Positions 49,709 through 59,079 are shown, counted from the first letter of the stretch. The stretch: 64,000 bases of DNA from DASZQL01 sp964391865 (GCA_964391865.1 CAYMNQ010000001.1:992001-1056000); one strand, 5' to 3'. The notes: a model not told the origin generated them from the sequence alone. Program-made: numbers and translations.

Positions 49709-50457
49709 CCTTCGCCCGCCTCCCGGCGGACGATGCGGGCCAACTCCGCCACGACCTGCGGCTGGGTCATCGACGAGGTGTCAACAAGGATCGAGCCCTC
49801 AGGGCGCACCAGAGGGCCGACGTCGCGCGTGGAATCGCGCCGGTCGCGTTCGATGATCTCGCGCTCGATCACGCAAACGTCCGCGGGCTGCCCGGCGGCG
49901 CGGAGCTGCTCGGCCCGGCGCTGGGCGCGGACTGCCGGGGCGGCGTCGAGGTAGATCTTCACGTTCGCGTCGTGGAAGACGACGGAGCCCTGGTCGCGCC
50001 CCTCGGTGACGAGGCGCGGGTGGATCTCGCCAATGCGGCGCTGCTTCTCGACGAGCACACGTCGGACCGCGCCGAGCTTCGAGACGGGGGAGACCGCGGC
50101 CGTCACGTCCGGGTCGCGCAGGCGCGCGGTCATCGCGGAGCCGAAGACATGCAGCGCGGGCGGATCGCTGCCGAAGTCGAAGCGCATGTCGCTGGTCCGC
50201 ACGAGTTCGGCGATCGCGGCTTCGTCGGAAAGGTCGACGCCCTTGTCGAGCGCCATGGCGGTGGCGCCACGGTACATCGCGCCGGTGTCGAGGAAATCAA
50301 GCCCGAGCGCGCCGGCCAGTTCGCGTGCGACGGACGACTTGCCCGTACCCGCCGGGCCGTCGATGGTGACGATGAGGCGGCGCACGACCGAGCCGTGCGA
50401 CGATGCGCCCGCGTGGTGCATGCCCGCCTCTGCCTCGTGCAGTGCTGCGCCGCTCAT
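49705..50457 (-). CDS. cmk: Cytidylate kinase
   Basis: A 250-residue CMP/dCMP kinase. P-loop IDGPAGTGKSSVARELA near residues 32-48, FLDTGAMYRGATAMAL, TEGRDQGSVVF and RAEQLRAAGQ are family blocks. An N-terminal extension of about 25 residues is present. ATG 50457 overlaps the stop of the TIM-barrel gene by ATGA. The larger open frame upstream is antisense to the lipoprotein gene and rejected. Confidence 0.93.
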   Translation of the reverse strand: MSGAALHEAEAGMHHAGASSHGSVVRRLIVTIDGPAGTGKSSVARELAGALGLDFLDTGAMYRGATAMALDKGVDLSDEAAIAELVRTSDMRFDFGSDPPALHVFGSAMTARLRDPDVTAAVSPVSKLGAVRRVLVEKQRRIGEIHPRLVTEGRDQGSVVFHDANVKIYLDAAPAVRAQRRAEQLRAAGQPADVCVIEREIIERDRRDSTRDVGPLVRPEGSILVDTSSMTQPQVVAELARIVRREAGEG

Positions 50458-51245
50458 TCGGTCGGCTCCTGGGAAATGGTCTGGATCACTTCCTTCGCCG
50501 CGAGAATCGTCGGCGCCGGGTCGCCCTCGCCGCGGTACTCGAGCATCATATTGCCCTCGTACCCGACGGCGGCGACCGATTCCACCAACGCGGACAGATC
50601 GTAGGCGCCTCCCTTCTTGGAGGTCTTGGTCCCGGTGAGCGAGACGCAGATCGCCGAGGCGTACGGCGCCAGGCTGCGGAGGTAGGCCGCCGGATCGGGC
50701 GTCGCCGCCGCGGTGGTGAAATCGGGGAACGAGCCGATGCGGAAACCGCCGACCTTGCGGATCAGCCCGGTGAGTTGCTCGGGCGTGGCGGTCTGCCCCG
50801 TGCCCGGCGCGATGAGTAGATTCACTTCCATCCGCTCGGCCTTCGACACCACTTGCTTGAGGCGCGCCGCCGCCGGCTCGATGAGACTGATGCCGTCGGG
50901 GTCGAGAATCGAAAGCGCCACGCCGCTGCATCCCAGCCGGTGCGCCACGCGCACGACGCGATCGAGCCGCGCGACAGCCGACTCGCCGACTGCTTTGTCC
51001 GCGTCGGCAAGTGGCTGGGGCTGATCTTCGATGAGCAGCAGCACAGGCGAGCCGGCTTTGTCCGCGCTGTCGCGCAGCTTGTCGATTTTGTTCTCGTCCC
51101 ACCCTGCGAGCAGCGACGTCTGGATCACGATCCCCTGAAGATCGAACTCCTCGCGCGCGATTTTCGGTAGGTCGAAGAGCGACATCGCCCCCTTGCCGGG
51201 GATGAGCTTGCTTCGGTATGACTGGGCGGAGAGCGTCAGGAGCAT
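50454..51245 (-). CDS. Sugar-phosphate isomerase/epimerase-like TIM barrel protein
   Basis: A 263-residue AP-endonuclease-2/xylose-isomerase-like barrel. Strand-helix pattern: LTLSAQSYRSKLI, FDLQGIVIQTSLL, GSPVLLLIEDQ, GCSGVALSILD, EVNLLIAPGT, RIGSFPDF, ICVSLTGT, GNMMLEYRGEGD, the last two carrying metal-ligand Glu and Asp positions. Substrate unknown. It is the first gene of the barrel-cmk-plsC overlapping operon. Confidence 0.82.
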   Translation of the reverse strand: MLLTLSAQSYRSKLIPGKGAMSLFDLPKIAREEFDLQGIVIQTSLLAGWDENKIDKLRDSADKAGSPVLLLIEDQPQPLADADKAVGESAVARLDRVVRVAHRLGCSGVALSILDPDGISLIEPAAARLKQVVSKAERMEVNLLIAPGTGQTATPEQLTGLIRKVGGFRIGSFPDFTTAAATPDPAAYLRSLAPYASAICVSLTGTKTSKKGGAYDLSALVESVAAVGYEGNMMLEYRGEGDPAPTILAAKEVIQTISQEPTE

Positions 51246-51313
51246 GATCGGTGTTCGTGATCCACTGTACCCGACCCAGTTTCACACTCCAAACACGCCG
51301 AGGAGCGGTGCTG

Positions 51314-52036
51314 ATGCCCGACAAGCCGTCCACAACACTGATCGATTGGAACGTCGGTGTCCCGCTGGGGGATCGGTCGCGCGTGGACGGGCCGCGCGCC
51401 GGCGCTCTCGCGCGATTTGCGCCATCGTTCGCGCTTGCCGTCGCCGCGTGCTTCGCGCTCGGCGGCCTTCCGGCGTGCCGCAGTGCTCTTGACCGCGCCG
51501 GCGCGCGTGAAGTCACGAGCGCCACGCCGGCGCGATTTCCCGGCGACTGGCTCGGTCACTGGTCGGGCCCGGCGACGATCTTCTCCGCCGCCGGTGAGCG
51601 GGCGTTCCTCATGGAGCTTGTCATCTCGCCGTCCGACGAACCCTCGCGGTTCAGCTGGACGCTCATCTACGACGCGCGCCCCGGCACGAAGCGCGACCCC
51701 GGCGCGCCGCCCGCGCGGCAGGAACGCCCCTACGCGCTCATCATCAACGACGCCGACAAGGGCGAGTTCACCATCGACGAGGGTAACTCGATCCGCCTCC
51801 CCGCGCGGCTGCTGGGCGGCACGCTGTGGAGCCTGTTCACGATCCAGGGCAACCGGCTCACCGCGTCGTACGAACTCCAGGGTCGCGGCACGCCCGCCGA
51901 GCGCCTCGTTGTCGAGATCGTTTCTTCGCAAGACGGCAAGAACGAGATCAGCACCGGAGGCGCGGGCGGTGTGCCGCCCGTCACGGGAGTTACCCCCACC
52001 AGCCTCCAGCGCGCCGTGCTGACGCGCGTGAGATAG
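51314..52036 (+). CDS. Putative lipoprotein
   Basis: About 240 residues. A polar N-terminus of roughly 35 residues precedes the hydrophobic stretch FALAVAACFALGGLPAC with a lipobox-like GLPAC; this position is late for a lipoprotein signal, so an internal start is possible. The mature domain (WLGHWSGPATIFSAAGERAFLMELVI, LFTIQGNRLTASYELQ) looks like a calycin-type or lipocalin-like beta barrel, an inference. AGGAG lies 8 bases before ATG 51314. Confidence 0.65.
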   Translation: MPDKPSTTLIDWNVGVPLGDRSRVDGPRAGALARFAPSFALAVAACFALGGLPACRSALDRAGAREVTSATPARFPGDWLGHWSGPATIFSAAGERAFLMELVISPSDEPSRFSWTLIYDARPGTKRDPGAPPARQERPYALIINDADKGEFTIDEGNSIRLPARLLGGTLWSLFTIQGNRLTASYELQGRGTPAERLVVEIVSSQDGKNEISTGGAGGVPPVTGVTPTSLQRAVLTRVR

Positions 52037-52336
52037 AAAGCCCGATTCATGGCGGAGCCGCGGAGAACGGGTTGTTTGAAGTCAAGCGCGTGTTCTTCCT
52101 GAGGTCCCTTCGGCTCTGCGGTGAATCTGCTTCCGGGCAGGTGTCCGATCGATGACGCCGCGTCGTGCTGTTTGAGGAGATGCGCCGCAATCGCTCCGCG
52201 CGATCGAAGGCCCATGCACGCACACGCCGAGCGGCGCACGCCACTCTGCGCGAACGACGTCGCGTTGATTCTTCTCCCCGCCTGTCCCATCCACTTTGAC
52301 TTCTGCCCGATCCAATCACACCATTCCCGTAGAGAT
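52037..52336. other. Intergenic region with short repeat
   Basis: No gene is supported. CGGCTCTGCGG-type sequence with an inverted partner (about 52048-52140) resembles dispersed repeats elsewhere in the window. Upstream of the GT2 gene no clear promoter is seen. Confidence 0.4.
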
Positions 52337-53248
52337 ATGCCCCCCGCTGACGCCGAGACCGCTGTTCCTACCGGTGCCGCCGCGCTGCATGATTCGCGTC
52401 ACATGCCCGCGCCGAAGCTGTCGGTAGCGATCATCTGCTGCAACAACGAGGCGACGATCGCGCGCACGCTCGGGAGCATCCGCCCGCTCGACGCCGAGAT
52501 CGTCGCGATCGATTCCGGCTCAACCGACGGCACGCTCGACCTGCTCCGCCGGGCGGGCGCGCGGGTGATCCATCAGCCGTGGCTCGGGCACGTGTCGCAG
52601 AAGCAGGTGGCGCTGGAGCGCTGCCGCGGAGCGTGGATTCTGTCGCTCGATAGCGATGAATCGCTCGAGCCGGACTTGCTTGCGAGTGTCGTCGCCGCGA
52701 TGGCGAAGGACGATCCCGGCGTCGCGGGGTACGAAGTGAACCGCAAGGTGTGGTGGGCCGGCGCATTCCTGAATCATGCGTGGCAGCCGGAATGGCGGCT
52801 GCGGCTCGTCCGCCGAGGGAACGCATGCTGGGGCGGGTATGACCCGCATGACAAACTGGAGATCGAGGCATCAAGCCATCAAGCCATCGAGCCATCGAGT
52901 GAGAGACCATCGAGCCGCGCGGGGCGCGTCGAGCGGCTGTCGGGCACGCTGCGGCACGACACCATCGGCACACTCGCGGAGTTTCTGCGCCGACAGGTCA
53001 GCCACGCGGAGATCGCATCGCGCAGTTACAGGAAGCTCGGGCGCGCAGGGAGGATCAGCGGGCTGGTCACGTCGCCCGTTGGCGCGTTTCTCAAGCAAGT
53101 TGTGCTGAAAAGCGCCTGGCGCGACGGGTGGCGCGGCTGGCTCGCCGCTGCTTGCGTCGCCAACGCGGCACTGCTCAAGCACATGATGCTGATCGAATCG
53201 GATCGGAGGTTCACCACGGAGGACACAGAGAGCACACAGAAGAAATGA
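52337..53248 (+). CDS. Glycosyltransferase family 2 (WaaE/KdtX-like)
   Basis: About 303 residues. LSVAIICCNNEATIARTLGSI, IVAIDSGSTDGTLDLL, AWILSLDSDESLEPDLL (DxD-type SLDSDE) and RVERLSGTLRHDTIGTLAEFLRRQ are the order seen in LPS core glucosyltransferases of the WaaE/KdtX group. Residues around 178-193 (ASSHQAIEPSSERPSS) come from an 8-bp tandem repeat, and the last 11 residues (TTEDTESTQKK) from an inverted-repeat element. Start 52337 or 52403 (MPAPKLSV). Confidence 0.85.
   Translation: MPPADAETAVPTGAAALHDSRHMPAPKLSVAIICCNNEATIARTLGSIRPLDAEIVAIDSGSTDGTLDLLRRAGARVIHQPWLGHVSQKQVALERCRGAWILSLDSDESLEPDLLASVVAAMAKDDPGVAGYEVNRKVWWAGAFLNHAWQPEWRLRLVRRGNACWGGYDPHDKLEIEASSHQAIEPSSERPSSRAGRVERLSGTLRHDTIGTLAEFLRRQVSHAEIASRSYRKLGRAGRISGLVTSPVGAFLKQVVLKSAWRDGWRGWLAAACVANAALLKHMMLIESDRRFTTEDTESTQKK
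52869..52915. repeat. 8-bp tandem repeat inside the GT2 gene
   Basis: CATCAAGC, CATCAAGC, CATCGAGC, CATCGAGT in tandem, then CATCGAGC after a seven-base gap. Related to the array at 29354 and kept in frame. Confidence 0.85.
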
Positions 53249-53394
53249 GGGAATGATGAAATGAAGAAGAGACTGGCAAGAGTGTGGCACGAGCACGCCT
53301 GTCTGTGCGCGCCCGGCGATCCATCCGAAAAGAAAAAAACACAGTCCTTTCTTCTCCATCCAAACTCTGTGCCCTCTGTGCTCTCCGTGGTGAA
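53210..53394. repeat. Inverted pair of a dispersed element
   Basis: TTCACCACGGAGGACACAG at 53210-53228 is repeated inverted at 53366-53394 (CTGTGCTCTCCGTGGTGAA). The left arm codes the last residues of the GT2 protein and the right arm lies just before plsY. Confidence 0.8.
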
Positions 53395-53403
53395 TATGCA
53401 GAA

Positions 53404-54123
53404 ATGACCCAAGCCCTCGCGCTCATCCTCGCGTACCTCGCCGGATCGATCCCCTTCGGTTTGCTCTTCGGCTTTGCCCGCGGCGTCGACATCCGCCAAC
53501 ACGGCTCGAAGAACATCGGAGCCACAAACGCCGGGCGCGTGCTTGGCAAGAAGTGGGGCCTGCTCGCGTTCGCGCTTGACTTCTTCAAGGGGCTGCTGCC
53601 GGTAGTGATCGCGGGGTTCGCGCTCGGCTGCATTTCGCGCTCGCGCGATGGCGCTCCGCCGAGCGCGGCGAATGCTTGGTGGTGGATCGGCGTCACCGCC
53701 GCCGCCGTGCTGGGGCATGTGTTCCCGGTGTGGCTGAAGTTCAAGGGCGGCAAGGGCGTCGCCACCGGGTTCGGCGCGATGCTCGGGCTGTTCCCGTTCG
53801 TGACGTACCCCGCCGGCGTGGCGCTCATGGTGTGGATCGTGACGGTGAAGCTGACGCGCTATGTGAGCGTAGCGTCAGTCACCGCAGCTCTCGTGCTACC
53901 GATCGCGGTCGCCGGGTTCGCCGCCGCTGGGCTCACCACAACCGGGGAAACGATCGCCGAACGGCTGGGCGGCTCGGCGCCGTTCCTCCTCACGACCGGG
54001 CTGCTGGGGATTCTCGTGATCTGGCGTCACCGGGCGAATCTGGCCCGGCTGCGTGCCGGAACGGAGAATAAGGTCGGCGCCGCCCATCCGCCGCCGCCCG
54101 ATAACGCCTCACGTCCGGAGTAA
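53404..54123 (+). CDS. plsY: Glycerol-3-phosphate acyltransferase PlsY
   Basis: A 239-residue multi-pass membrane acyltransferase that uses acyl-phosphate to acylate glycerol-3-phosphate. AYLAGSIPFGLLFG, RQHGSKNIGATNAGRVLGKKWG, FPVWLKFKGGKGVATGFG (both catalytic loops) and several membrane helices are in family order. A Pro-rich tail of about 20 residues is extra. It complements plsC 4 kb away. Confidence 0.94.
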   Translation: MTQALALILAYLAGSIPFGLLFGFARGVDIRQHGSKNIGATNAGRVLGKKWGLLAFALDFFKGLLPVVIAGFALGCISRSRDGAPPSAANAWWWIGVTAAAVLGHVFPVWLKFKGGKGVATGFGAMLGLFPFVTYPAGVALMVWIVTVKLTRYVSVASVTAALVLPIAVAGFAAAGLTTTGETIAERLGGSAPFLLTTGLLGILVIWRHRANLARLRAGTENKVGAAHPPPPDNASRPE

Positions 54124-54281
54124 CCGTTCAACTGTGCCGAAGGGATCGATCGGGCCGATGAAGACCGTGTCAATTCGAGCCACCGAAGGCTGTTGCCGCA
54201 CGAGGCACTGAACTCCGGTTGCCCGCACGCCGATGCCACTGAGCCGATCACGGATTGATCGGCAGGAAGGCAGGGCGAGCC

Positions 54282-54524
54282 ATGGAAGGTCTGAGGCTGC
54301 GCATGGACGATTTCAGCACCGACAACCAGGAACCGGAGTCCTTCCCGTTCCCCGCCGGCGGCGTGTTCGGTCCCGACACGCACAGCGCCGCCAGCACCGG
54401 CGACTTCGTGCTCCGACTGATCGACCGGATGCACGGCCAGTTGAGCAATCTGAACGACGACATCAACGACGCCTTCGCGATCCACCCCAGCAACGACGAC
54501 ACCTGGCCGCCGTACGCGGCGTGA
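54282..54524 (+). CDS. Small acidic protein of unknown function
   Basis: About 80 residues, Asp- and Asn-rich (MDDFSTDNQEPESFPF, SNLNDDINDAFAIHPSNDD), with no signal, helix or family recognised. ATG 54282 is preferred, with GGAAGG 11 bases upstream; TTG at 54255 is possible. It is followed by a strong intrinsic terminator, which supports real expression. Confidence 0.6.
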   Translation: MEGLRLRMDDFSTDNQEPESFPFPAGGVFGPDTHSAASTGDFVLRLIDRMHGQLSNLNDDINDAFAIHPSNDDTWPPYAA

Positions 54525-54547
54525 GGTGGTCGGCACGCGACTTCTGA

Positions 54548-54576
54548 AACGCTCCGGTCACCCGGAGCGTTTTTTC
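54548..54576. terminator. Strong intrinsic terminator
   Basis: AACGCTCCGG and CCGGAGCGTT flank TCAC and are followed by TTTTTC on the plus strand. It ends the small acidic protein gene and can also stop the convergent glycan operon. Confidence 0.92.
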
Positions 54577-54586
54577 ATTTTTTGGA

Positions 54587-56935
54587 TCAGCCCCGGGGGC
54601 AGCGGAGCGCGATGGCCGCGGCGATGCTCGGATCCATCGCACGCCCCGTCTCCCACGGCTGCTCGAGATGATCGAGCAGGAACGCGACCGCGTCGGCCGG
54701 GTTGTCGGGCAGGCGGATGGCGCCGATGTTGTTCATTGCCGGTTCGGCGAACTGGGGCTGGACTCTGCCGAAGGGCCAGCGCTTGAAGAGGGTTTCCGCG
54801 CCGGTGGCGAGATCCCAGTCGATGGCGCGGGGGAGCTTCGAAACCGCGGTGAGTTCGATGTCGTGGAGGATGATCCACGCGCCGGGCCGGAGCACATAGA
54901 GGAGCGCGAGGACGTCGAGCGTGGGCGTGGGATGGCGGTGGTCGCCGTCGATGAAGGCGAGGTCGACCGAGCCGACGCTGAAACAACGTGCGGCGTCAAT
55001 GGCGGTGCGCCCAGGGTTCAAATGGACCCGGCCGGCGAGGTGCGGGACGCATTCTCGAACCGCGGCGCCAACGCGCCTGGTGACGTCGAAGTAGCACACC
55101 GAGCCGATGTCGAACGTATGAACACTAGGCTGATCGGTGCGCGTTCCGCCGAAAAACTCGCTCGCCGCAGCCAGCGCGCTGGTGGAAACGCCCGAGGCCG
55201 TACCGATCTCGACAACAGTATCCGGGCGAACGGCTTCCATGACATCCCACAGGAACAGCGCGTCGCGATAGTTAACGAAGCCCTTCACCCACTCGGGGGT
55301 TGCGATGCGGCGCGCAAACTCGGCGAGCCACGGGCGATCGGTCGACAGCCCGAGAGAGGAGCGATGCGGTGCTGTGCCTTGGAGCGCGCCGATATCCACG
55401 CGCTTCAGCCCGCTGGCCGGTTGGTCGGGGATCAGCATGTCATGTGATTCGTCGTTGGGCGGCAACTCGGTGTACACGCCGAAGACGCGGACCCGATCAG
55501 ATTGGCCGTATAGTTCGCGCGCGCGTTTCAGGATCGCCGCTTCGTGCGCGTCGGACGAGGGGAGCACCGCCGTCACGCCGCGGAGCAGCGGCGCGGCGTC
55601 GGCGGGGGTAACGACAGGGATGCCTGCGATCTCGGGCGACTGCGGCGCGTCGTCGATGACGGCAGCGATCGTGATGTCTTGGGCATGCCATCCGTGTTCG
55701 AGCAACCACCGCGTGTGATTGCCGGCACCGAAGAGAGCGACCCGCGTGTGCGACTCGCGCCGCAGACGCTCGAAGACCCCGCGCCAAACGCCGTTACGAA
55801 CCTCGGGCAAAACGCTGGCTCCAGCGTGTGCCACGCGATCATGGCGCGGGAACTCGCGGCGGACGAGCGACTCCGCAACCAGATCGCGCAGGACGCGGTC
55901 GGCGGGGATCGGGCTGTCGGCCGGCCGAGCCATGGCGCGGAGCATCTCGCACCACGTCGGGGTCACGTACATCCCGGCGCTTCCGCGTGAGTTCGCCCAA
56001 GCTTCGTAGGCGCGCGCGTGTCGGGTGAGCTGCTCGACATTGCCCAGGTACGACGCATGGCGCGCGGCATGTCCATGCACGAAACCCGCGGCATCAGGTC
56101 CGACGCATCCCGCCCAGTACGACTCCACTTCGCGCCAGACTTCGCCCGCACGGGCCGCATTCCCGCACGTGAAATCGCGCCAGACTTCGTCGACACGCTT
56201 TGAGGGATCAGCAATGCATTCGAAGGCGACGGTGCACGCGTTCCGGATGACATCAAGAGGGCGGAAGACATCGCGAAGCTGCCACATGTGGAGCGGCAGC
56301 CAGCAGGTCTGCGAATCAAGGAAGTCCTGCTGGACCAGCACCGAACCGATCTTCATGTGGCGCGCGAACGCGCGCAGGATTGTGAGATGCACCCCCCACG
56401 ATTTCGCGGCGTCGACGAACAGCAGGTCGATCGGCGCCTGCTCCGGGTAGACCCGGCGCTCGCCCGCGCGGTCGATATTCTCGGGGAGCCAGCCCTCACG
56501 GATCGCGATGCGGTCGAGCCGGCTTGCATGCAGCGCCTCGTATCGTGCGCGGAAGTTCTCTCCTGCTTTCAGCCCGTACGAGCGCATCCACCAGCTGTTG
56601 ACGATCTCTTCGCTGTCGGGCGCGATGAAACCGTCGTACACCAGCACCGGCGGGTAGTCGCGGCCCGAGCTGCGCATGCCTTCGACGATCGCCGCCGTCG
56701 ACCCGCCGAGGAAGCATCCGAGCTCCACTGCGCGCCCCCCGGCTGGCAGGCGGTGCCCGAGCCAGTGCAGGTAATTCAGCTCGCGCGGCACGAGCATGGT
56801 CGGGACGGAGTGTTGAGCCGGCATCGGGAGCGCGTCTCCCGGGTCAACCCGGCGGCCCGCGGAATCCAGCACATCCCGGCCATTGAGGCGCTCATTCAGG
56901 GCGGCAGGAGCACAAGCAAGAACGGCGTTGGACAT
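54587..56935 (-). CDS. Double SAM-methyltransferase protein with central Rossmann domain
   Basis: A 782-residue protein. The N-terminal domain (residues about 55-230) is a class I methyltransferase: AVELGCFLGGSTAAI, PVLVYDGFI, PIDLLFVDAAKSWGVH. The middle (about 395-480) is a Rossmann-like unit, RVALFGAGNHTRWLLEHGWHAQD ... AAVIDDAPQSPEIAGIPV. The C-terminal domain (about 560-780) is a methyltransferase_24-type unit: TVVEIGTASGVSTSALAAA, LAFIDGDHRHPTPTLDVL. It probably methylates sugars or a glycan chain. It is the last gene of the minus-strand cluster, 87 bases after the Rossmann protein. Confidence 0.88.
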   Translation of the reverse strand: MSNAVLACAPAALNERLNGRDVLDSAGRRVDPGDALPMPAQHSVPTMLVPRELNYLHWLGHRLPAGGRAVELGCFLGGSTAAIVEGMRSSGRDYPPVLVYDGFIAPDSEEIVNSWWMRSYGLKAGENFRARYEALHASRLDRIAIREGWLPENIDRAGERRVYPEQAPIDLLFVDAAKSWGVHLTILRAFARHMKIGSVLVQQDFLDSQTCWLPLHMWQLRDVFRPLDVIRNACTVAFECIADPSKRVDEVWRDFTCGNAARAGEVWREVESYWAGCVGPDAAGFVHGHAARHASYLGNVEQLTRHARAYEAWANSRGSAGMYVTPTWCEMLRAMARPADSPIPADRVLRDLVAESLVRREFPRHDRVAHAGASVLPEVRNGVWRGVFERLRRESHTRVALFGAGNHTRWLLEHGWHAQDITIAAVIDDAPQSPEIAGIPVVTPADAAPLLRGVTAVLPSSDAHEAAILKRARELYGQSDRVRVFGVYTELPPNDESHDMLIPDQPASGLKRVDIGALQGTAPHRSSLGLSTDRPWLAEFARRIATPEWVKGFVNYRDALFLWDVMEAVRPDTVVEIGTASGVSTSALAAASEFFGGTRTDQPSVHTFDIGSVCYFDVTRRVGAAVRECVPHLAGRVHLNPGRTAIDAARCFSVGSVDLAFIDGDHRHPTPTLDVLALLYVLRPGAWIILHDIELTAVSKLPRAIDWDLATGAETLFKRWPFGRVQPQFAEPAMNNIGAIRLPDNPADAVAFLLDHLEQPWETGRAMDPSIAAAIALRCPRG

Positions 56936-57022
56936 GGATGCTCCGATGCTTCAAGTGGCCGCGATCAGCGTCCGAAGGGACCTCGTTCGTGAGATATCGG
57001 TCCAAGGCAGCGCCCGCTGCGG

Positions 57023-57946
57023 TCAAAGCGCTGAACCGACCGAGATTGGCTCGCTGGATTTGGTAAGGCCCAAACGCGCCCGCACAGGAGCGTTCGAGCC
57101 CGACCTTTGCCCGCCGTAGAGCCGGATGACCCGGATTCCCGCGTCGCGGTGCCGGGCGGTGCGGTCCCACAGCAGGTCCTCGACCGAGTTCGCGCTCAGG
57201 ATGATCGCGTCGAGATTCAGCGTGAGGGCGGCGTCGGGCGAGACGATCGGGTACCCCCACAGTCGCGTGCCGTGCCGGCGGGCGTCGTCGTCGATGATGG
57301 CGGCGATCTCGATGTCAGGCTCCATCAGCACCTCGCCGACGGCGCGGGTATGCGTGCCGGCGCCGTAGAGTGCGACGCGCTTCATCCCCAGCGCCGCGCA
57401 CGACAAGAGTTCGCGACGCACGGCCTGCGCCCAAGTCGCCGCCGGCGACTGGTACGCGGACCCGAGCCCCCAGGTGTCGATCAGGTTGCTGAGTAGATCG
57501 AACACATCGACCGATGCGGCCACGGAGCGGCCGGGCTGGGGCGGAACAAAGCCCCAGCGCGCGCTGGCCCGCGCCGGATCGGCGCAGCGGACCTCACTGG
57601 CCAGCAGGCACGCGAGCCGACCGGCGGCCTGGCGCCCCGGGTGATGGGATGGATCATCAACCAAGTCCCACTCAACCGTGATCCGAGCCTCGACCGGCAA
57701 CCAGATGGTGCGCAGCCATAGGATCGGGAGAAGACACGCCGACGGGCATCCGCGCAGCATGCAACTCGTGACCGGCGACGGCATCGACTCGATCATGCGG
57801 GCGAGCAGGTCGATCGCCCCGGTCGCGGGCAGATTCCAGCGTCCGAGGAGATTCGCCCAGCAACTGTCGGGCGAGAGCGGCAATGCGAGCTCGCGAGCGC
57901 CCGCCGGCCCAGCAAGGGTGATGTGCAGCAATGATCCGTTGCTCAT
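57023..57946 (-). CDS. Rossmann-domain protein related to the methyltransferase linker
   Basis: About 307 residues. The C-terminal half has RVALYGAGTHTRAVGEVLMEPDIEIAAIIDDDARRHGTRLWGYPIV, very close to the middle domain of the adjacent 782-residue protein. Such GAGxHT-R units occur next to glycan-modifying enzymes and may bind a nucleotide sugar. The N-terminal half has no recognised fold. ATG 57946 overlaps the preceding stop by ATGA. Confidence 0.8.
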   Translation of the reverse strand: MSNGSLLHITLAGPAGARELALPLSPDSCWANLLGRWNLPATGAIDLLARMIESMPSPVTSCMLRGCPSACLLPILWLRTIWLPVEARITVEWDLVDDPSHHPGRQAAGRLACLLASEVRCADPARASARWGFVPPQPGRSVAASVDVFDLLSNLIDTWGLGSAYQSPAATWAQAVRRELLSCAALGMKRVALYGAGTHTRAVGEVLMEPDIEIAAIIDDDARRHGTRLWGYPIVSPDAALTLNLDAIILSANSVEDLLWDRTARHRDAGIRVIRLYGGQRSGSNAPVRARLGLTKSSEPISVGSAL

Positions 57947-59079
57947 GCGGCGGCCTCCGTTCGAGCGGCGCGGCGGGGCAGTTCGTTCATCGTGCGCTCG
58001 ATGTCTTTCCACATCGCCAATGGGATGGTGATCCGAGACGGCTTCAGCCGTTCTGACATGTTTGGTCGAGACTCCAGAAATGGCTCAAGCCCGGCGTCGG
58101 CGTCGAACATGGCACGAACGTCTCGCGCCCACGCCGCCCGCTGCTCCAGCGTGGCGCTCGCAACGGCGCGCAGGCATCGCGCGAGCGAGCCGGCGTCGCC
58201 CCGTTGGTACACGAGCCGCTCGCGGAGTTGCGTCGGCACAAGACCGCTCAACGGTGAACCATCGTCCACGATGCAGAGATGTCCGCACCGGATCGCGATC
58301 CGGCAGGCGACCGGGTCCCGCTCGTGCCCTGTCGGTGCGTCTCGATCGGGCGGCGGCGCAATAAAGACGACTGTCGACGATCCCACGATACCCTGTCGCG
58401 AGCCTGCTTCGCTTCCGGGCCGCAGCATCCAGCGGCTCATCCCCTTGGCGCACGCCAAGACCCAGTCAGCGATGGAGGGGGCCGCGCGCTCGAACGCGCT
58501 GATAATGAACGATCGAGCACACGCGCCGGTGGGAGTTGGGACCACGAATTGCGGGCCGGAAATGTCCGGCATCCACAGGACGCCGCTCTCGGCGGGCACG
58601 GGAATCATCGGTGCGTCGCCGCGGGTTGCGAGGCCGCGCGCGGGGCCATCACACACGCACAACTGATCAGCGACGCGGTCGGCGAGCCGGTCCATCGCAC
58701 TGTCCGCCCACCGCGTGCGGACGGCCGTCACACGGAGCCGATGCGCGCCCGTCGCGCGGGCCAGCACGCCCAGCGCGGTGCACCACGGCGCATCGAAACA
58801 CTCGATCGCCGCGCACGCTTCGCGAGACACGATCTCGCAGGCCCGTTCCACGGCGCGCGCGGCGAAGCCAGCGGGGGTGTTCCGCGCCGGGGCGTTGACG
58901 CGGTGCAGTTCGATCGGGCCGTCGCACTCAAACTCCGCGCCGGGGCTTTGCCCGTGCGGGCAGAGCACGAACACCCGGTCGCCGCGCCGGACGGCGGCGG
59001 CGGCGAACGCCCGCGCCGCCAGGGCGCGGTCATCGTCCGGCTCCTCGAAAAACGGCGCGATGATGAGGCGCGTGTTCAT
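57943..59079 (-). CDS. Diverged GT4-like glycosyltransferase
   Basis: About 378 residues, GT-B-like in form: MNTRLIIAPFFEEPDDDRALAARAFAAAAVRRGDRVFVLCP at the start and an Arg-rich C-terminal part (RERLVYQRGDAGSLARCLRAV) matching the last strands of family 4. The E-x7-E donor motif is not clear, so activity is uncertain. Overlaps both neighbours by ATGA. Confidence 0.65.
   Translation of the reverse strand: MNTRLIIAPFFEEPDDDRALAARAFAAAAVRRGDRVFVLCPHGQSPGAEFECDGPIELHRVNAPARNTPAGFAARAVERACEIVSREACAAIECFDAPWCTALGVLARATGAHRLRVTAVRTRWADSAMDRLADRVADQLCVCDGPARGLATRGDAPMIPVPAESGVLWMPDISGPQFVVPTPTGACARSFIISAFERAAPSIADWVLACAKGMSRWMLRPGSEAGSRQGIVGSSTVVFIAPPPDRDAPTGHERDPVACRIAIRCGHLCIVDDGSPLSGLVPTQLRERLVYQRGDAGSLARCLRAVASATLEQRAAWARDVRAMFDADAGLEPFLESRPNMSERLKPSRITIPLAMWKDIERTMNELPRRAARTEAAA

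Noticed and set aside
50458..51525. N-terminal extension of cmk over the TIM-barrel gene
   Set aside because: Antisense-like composition and a complete TIM-barrel protein occupies the region in another frame on the same strand.
53284..53403. Longer start for plsY
   Set aside because: The added residues come from the inverted repeat; MTQALALILAYLAGS is the normal PlsY start.
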